64,000 nt of DNA from Mantis religiosa. Lineage: Eukaryota; Arthropoda; Insecta; Mantodea; Mantidae. Within the stretch, counting starts at the first letter, position 1; each line of letters opens with the position of its first letter. The stretch is from positions 156,546,006 to 156,610,005 of the forward strand of contig CM060955.1 in the NCBI GenBank assembly GCA_030765055.1, written 5' to 3'. The notes under the pieces are model-generated. The model was given only the letters and a program-made list of their open reading frames with translations. It was not told the origin of the DNA and did not search any database. The position numbers and the translations under genes were made by a program. Positions 54,301 through 60,300 of the stretch are shown in pieces.

Positions 54301-57300
54301 TACCCACACCACTGGATCAAGCTTTAGTCGCATAAGAGCCGAAGATGCAAACGATGATTTGCGAAACATGTCCTCAAAATAGGTACGAAAGTGAAGCAGA
54401 TGTGTAATAAATACGACTCATCTAAAAATTAATAATAAATGATAAGTAATTTCATTAAGTATAAGAAGCACACAGGGAACTTAAGTGATAGTACGATCTT
54501 TCAGAAGTAGCTTGCTATATGATGATTTTCAAAGTTCATTCACTTAACATGGTGCCTTTTGGGAAAGAAAAAGTATACCAGTTTGCAGCACACACAGTAA
54601 TTCTAAGTAATTAACCCTTTAATGCATAGTGTTGCCGTATGGCAACATTAGGCTGTATTCTTCTTGGGAAATGTTTTAGTGAGGTTTTTTTTTTTTTTTT
54701 TTTTTTTGTTATACTGTACTGGCCTTTATCAGTTACAAGATTTTGAGCCCTCTGAATTGTATTATTTTTTAAATTATATTGTAGTGTTTTTTTTAAGTAT
54801 AAAAAGGCAAAGCCCAAGCAACTGCAGTCAATGCCATCACATCGATTATTTTACATGGATCCTCCCTGGCCATTACCAAAGGCACATTTGACTGCAGTTG
54901 CTAAGAATCCAACTAGTTCGACTCAAAATTATATTAATTTTATGCTTCATTGTATCATAGTCCTTACACATTGGAATAAATTCTCAAAGTTTGACCTTGA
55001 ATGGATGGCTATTCAAATCGATTGCATTGAGGCATCGTAGAAAGTGATATGGAAATCGATTTATGAATTACAGCAGAAGTGGCATTAAGTAATAAAATAG
55101 TTCATGCATTTAAGAGTTAACAAGGCTACAATTTAATACATTCCAAGTGGGCTAAATTTTTGTTACAGTTTTCTAAGAACATATCCCAACATGAAAATTA
55201 ATGATCTACTTTGTCACTGATATGAAGATTATTTTCCAGGTATTCTAACCAAAATGTTGAATGCTGTTTTCCTTTCCATTCTCATTTCTGTTCTTTGGTC
55301 ATTGTGAACCTGTCTTAATTACCACTGGTCTAATGAAGTAGTCAAGCTACACTCAGGAGTTCAATTCTTACAACTTCTTTTTCTAAAATTGAATCTAAGG
55401 CATACTCACCACACCAGAAAAATGCTCAAGTACTTCTTTTTCCTCTTTGGTACGGACGGTTTGAGGAGGTGGAGCACGCTGTCCACCAGGTAGCACTCCT
55501 CCTGGCATAACTGGAGTTACACTCAGTGTGTAGATATCTAATGCTTGCATTGCCCACTTTACCAGTCTAATGAACACTAATGTTTCTTTGGGTTGGAACT
55601 GTTTGCTCTGTATCACAGATTCTCCAGCTGTATTCTGTTACAAAAATAAGAAACACACATTTATCCGGAATACTGTTTGGAAAGATTACTTCTTTGTTTA
55701 CTATCACAAATGTAGATGAGGAGGGTATTATGGAATACCATTTACATTTCTAAAAATAGCTTGAATGGCTTTTAAATAAAAATCGCCAAATCATCATGAA
55801 TACATACAATAACTAATTGTGATGTACTGTCAGTTGTAAAAAAAAAAATAAACTGCTATTCATTTTGTTCTAAAAACAATGTATTTAGAAAAATGTTAAA
55901 AAATGAGGTTAATATGAAATATTTTGAGAGATTTGAAAATAAAAAAGTAATGAAATATTTTGCATGATTGAAGGAATTTAGTAAAGTGACGTCAAAATTA
56001 AATGAAAAAAACTATTTGTAGTAGTTTTTAACACTTTAACACTTCATTTTTATATTATAGAGGGACTAGTTTCGGAAGCCATTGCATCCATTATCAATCT
56101 CAAAAGTTAAGGTTTTAACAAGACTACAGCAACCAGTAACACTAACTGGCAGCCTATGATGTGGAAAAACCAAACTTTGACTTATCTTTCTCATCCTGTC
56201 AAAATAGACGATATTGGACCATTGAGGTTGATAATGGACACAATGGCTTCTGAAACTAGCCCCTCAATAATATAAAAATATGAGTGACAAAATGTTAGAA
56301 ACCAACTGCAAATAGTTTTCTCAATTAATCGGAAATACTCAGATATTATGGAATAGATAATTTAAAACGTTGAAAAGTTAATTTGATCTCATAAAACATG
56401 ATTGGTTTAAAATCCACAAAACATCTATAAGCAAATGTTTATAGCCTTAGTCTATAGACCAAGTCTAGAATAACGAATGGGTTTTCAAAGTATAAAAATA
56501 TTTATTTTAGAATGGGTTTTATTTAACTTTAAAGAGAGTCGATTAAAGACACTAGACAACACTTACTTTTAAATTTTTCCGGAACATGTTTCAGAGGCTT
56601 TGCCTCTATCATCGGCCGGCTCTCGACTGGTTCTCGTTGGTGTAGCTGACGATACCTTGTCACAGGTCTCCTCTGGTAGCGGCTCTAGGAACTTGCTGAA
56701 CAAATCCTTCTGGGGGATGTCGAAATTGAATACTTTGTTCCTATTTTTTGAAATGAAGATTTGTTCCCATGTGGATAGTTCTTGTTTTCCTGATGTGTGT
56801 TTCAGTAGTTTTGGTTCTGGATTTATGTTGTGGTTTTTTTCCCAAAAATGTGTGGCAACTGCTGATTTTTCTAATTGTTTATATTTTATGTTTCTAAAGT
56901 GCTCCTTTGCTCTTGTTTCTAAATTCCTTTTTGTTTTTCCAATATAAATTTGACTACAGTCATTGCATTCAATTTGATATATACCAGATATTTTGTTAGA
57001 TGGAATGGCATCTTTGATGTTTGAGCAAATTAGATTTTTTAAGGAGAAATGGTTGACTGGTGCTAGTTGAATATTTTGTTTTTTGAAGACTTTTTTGAAT
57101 TTATCATAGGCCCATGGATGGTAAGTGAATTTTTTGAAAATCATATTAGTTTCTGTAGATGAGAGAGTTGTGGTTTCCTTTAGTAGCTTCTTCTTTTTTG
57201 CTTTTTTGTCCACTAATGATTTGGGAAAGTTATTTTTTTGTGCTATTTCAATTATTTTGTTGTATTCTGTTTTGTATTCTTCTGCTGTGAGAGGGATGTT

Positions 57301-60300
57301 TACCAGTCTGTGTGCTAAACTATTGAAGATTGCCTGTTTGTGGGATCTTGGGTTGTAGCCATTAGCTTTTATGTAGTTGTCTGTCTGTGTTGGTTTTCTG
57401 TAAATGCCAAAGTTTAGTCTGTTTTTATTCCTCATTATTTTTAGATCCAAAAATGGTAAATGCTCATCTTTTTCTATTTCTACAGTGAATTTGATGCTTT
57501 TTTCTTGGATATTTAAAAGTTTTAGTGCATCACTGATGTGTTTTTTTGGTACTATTGCAAAGATGTCATCTACATATCGTTGCCAGAGTTTGAACATCCA
57601 AGGGAAACCTTTGTTGATCCTTATTTCTAATGCACTCATGTACAGATCGGCCAGGAAGGATGATAGAAAACTACAGAAACTAATATGATTTTCAAAAAAT
57701 TCACTTACCATCCATGGGCCTATGATAAATTCAAAAAAGTCTTCAAAAAACAAAATATTCAACTAGCACCAGTCAACCATTTCTCCTTAAAAAACCTAAT
57801 TTGCTCAAACATCAAAGATGCCATTCCATCTAACAAAATATCTGGTATATATCAAATTGAATGCAATGACTGTAGTCAAATTTATATTGGAAAAACAAAA
57901 AGGAATTTAGAAACAAGAGCAAAGGAGCACTTTAGAAACATAAAATATAAACAATTAGAAAAATTAGCAGTTGCCACACATTTTTGGGAAAAAAACCACA
58001 ACATAAATCCAGAACCAAAACTACTGAAACACACATCAGGAAAACAAGAACTATCCACATGGGAACAAATCTTCATTTCAAAAAATAGGAACAAAGTATT
58101 CAATTTCGACATCCCCCAGAAGGATTTGTTCAGCAAGTTCCTAGAGCCGCCACCAGAGGAGACCTGTGACAAGGTATCGTCAGCTACACCAACGAGAACC
58201 AGTCGAGAGCCGGCCCATGATAGAAATGTGTAGTGTTTAACGCCCGCTTTTACTGCATACGGCACCGCAGGCGATGACACTGATGATACATGGGATGAAG
58301 ATGGAGCACCGGTGGAATGAGATGGCGGGGGAAACCGGAGATCCCGGAGAAAACCCGCCCCAGCGCCGTGTTGTCCACCACAAATCTCACTTTGCGGTCG
58401 CCTGGGATCGAACCCGATGATAGAGGCAAAGCCTCTGAAACATGTTCCGGAAAAATTTAAAAGTAAGTGTTGTCTAGTGTCTTTAATCGACTCTCTTTAA
58501 AGTTAATTTATCATTACAACACTGTTTTCAACACTTCCAAGAAAGGAATTGGGTTTTATTTGTCTTTCAGTGAATTTAATTGTTTAAAAAATGTACTTTG
58601 GTTTTAAATTAGGCTATATTTATATTCATATAGCTAATAATTGCTTAGCTACTAATATTATATTCAAAACTCTTTTTAACTTTATTTCCATTCAGTATAT
58701 TGTCGCGACTGGCGGCCATCGCACACAAAGGGGCAGATAGTGCAGTGCAGAGATAAGGGACAGATTTGCACTACAGAGATAAAAGGCTTGCCGAAACAGA
58801 TAAAGTTAGATGACTGAAAGTTTCGTGTTTTGTCTGGTAATTTCTGGAACAGTGAATAGAGAACATTCCACAGATGTCTAGAAATACGAGTGAACAATAT
58901 AAGAGGAGCCGCAATTGCCAGTCAGTGTCAGAGTCGAAATGGAAATTGATAATCGAGCGCGTGCAGTTGTGTTTTGAAAGTGAACTCTTTGAACGACCTT
59001 GGAAGATTGTATTTGTGTATGTTACGTAATTCTGCTACTGTAAGGGTTGACCAAAGTGTATTTCTACGGAAATAGAGAGCATTTTGAACTTCTGCAAATT
59101 GGACTTTCTACAAACCCAAAAAGGCACAATATTTTGTACAGTTATATGGAATATTATACTTTAATTCCTTTCTTGGAAGTGTTGAAAACAGTGTTATGAT
59201 AAATTAAATTTAAAGGGAGTCGATTAATGACACTAAACTACACTTACTTTTAAATTTTTCCGAAACATGTTTCAGAGACTTTGCCTCTATCCTCAGCCGG
59301 CCATCAACTGGTTCTCATTGGTGTAGTTGATGATATTTTGTCATAGGTCTCCTCTGGTGGCGGTTCAAGGAACTTGCTGAACAAATCTTTCTGGGGGATG
59401 TCGAAATTGAATACTTTGTTCAGCAAGTTCCTTGAACCGCCATCAGAGGAGACCTATGACAAAATATTGTCAACTACACCAATGAGAACCAGTCGATGGT
59501 CGGCTGAGGATAGAGGCAAAGTCACTGAAACATGTTCCGGAAAAACGTAAAAGTAAGTGTTGTTTAGTGCCATTAATCGACTCCCTTTAATTTAAATTAT
59601 ACTTTAAGTTTGGGTATTAAGAAATACCTGGTATTCCATTATATCTGACACAGCATCTTGGACAATGAACATACAAAGCAATGGACGAAACATTGCCAGC
59701 TAAAGAACGACCACAATATACCAAACTACAATTCTTTCATGTACCTTAAGTTTAACATCAATGCTCAAGTCAAATGCGTACTAGTGGGTTCAAATGCTTG
59801 AAAATTTGCCTGCGAAATCTTTTAAATATCATAAAACAATTTATTCTGTAGCGAGTAAAATGACAACAAGCTGTCAACTGTCACTGCAGTGCATCATGGG
59901 AGTCTTTCTTAACTACTTCATGGCACTCCCACATAACAGCAGCAAACACAGCCGAAATCTTAGTATTCCATCTTTCCCAACTATTCCATAATAACCTCCT
60001 CTCCTCTATTCACAGAAATTACTCTCTAGAAAGAGAATATACAAAAAGAACTCCTTACCTTACACGATGCACAACCCCAGGTGATAGTTTTCACACCACA
60101 TACTAAGGTTTTAACAAGACTACGGCAATCAGTAACACTGTAACTGGCAGCCTGAGATGTGGGAAAACCAAACTTTGATTTATCCTTCTCATCCTTTGGC
60201 GGGATAGCAACAGCTGTGAAATAAAACTATAAAAGTAAATACACAGAAGCATACTACTTCATTTAAATATTAATATAAATTCTTAATTACAAGTGGCATA

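Larger units (their letters stand above)
56525..58550 (-). mobile_element. Penelope-like element lineage A, copy 2: head-to-head hairpin
   Basis: Flanked by a perfect 11-bp duplication GGGTTTTATTT (56514-56524 and 58551-58561). The minus-strand unit (56525-57664) joins, near 57665, an inverted second 3' unit (plus strand to ~58507), followed by a single tail complementary to CTTTCTTGGAAGTGTTGAAA. The right arm is interrupted by a SINE at 58224-58415. Confidence 0.93.
59165..59595. mobile_element. 431-bp PLE-derived hairpin element, lineage A
   Basis: A perfect 12-bp duplication ATTATACTTTAA (59153-59164 and 59596-59607). Two inverted lineage A 3' termini meet near 59415 at GAATACTTTGTTCAGCAAGT. 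A single tail TTCCTTTCTTGGAAGTGTTG is on the left. It retains only the last ~50 codons of the element on each arm. Both arms have a full-consensus hammerhead core. Confidence 0.93.

Noticed and set aside
56108..56197. Possible genuine duplicated exon (tandem exon) of TRRAP
   Set aside because: It lacks splice sites, has frame-breaking indels and is enclosed by element arms.
59165..59595. CRISPR-like or phage attachment interpretation of the short repeats and duplications
   Set aside because: There is no array of spaced direct repeats; the structures are inverted PLE termini with target duplications in a eukaryotic intron.
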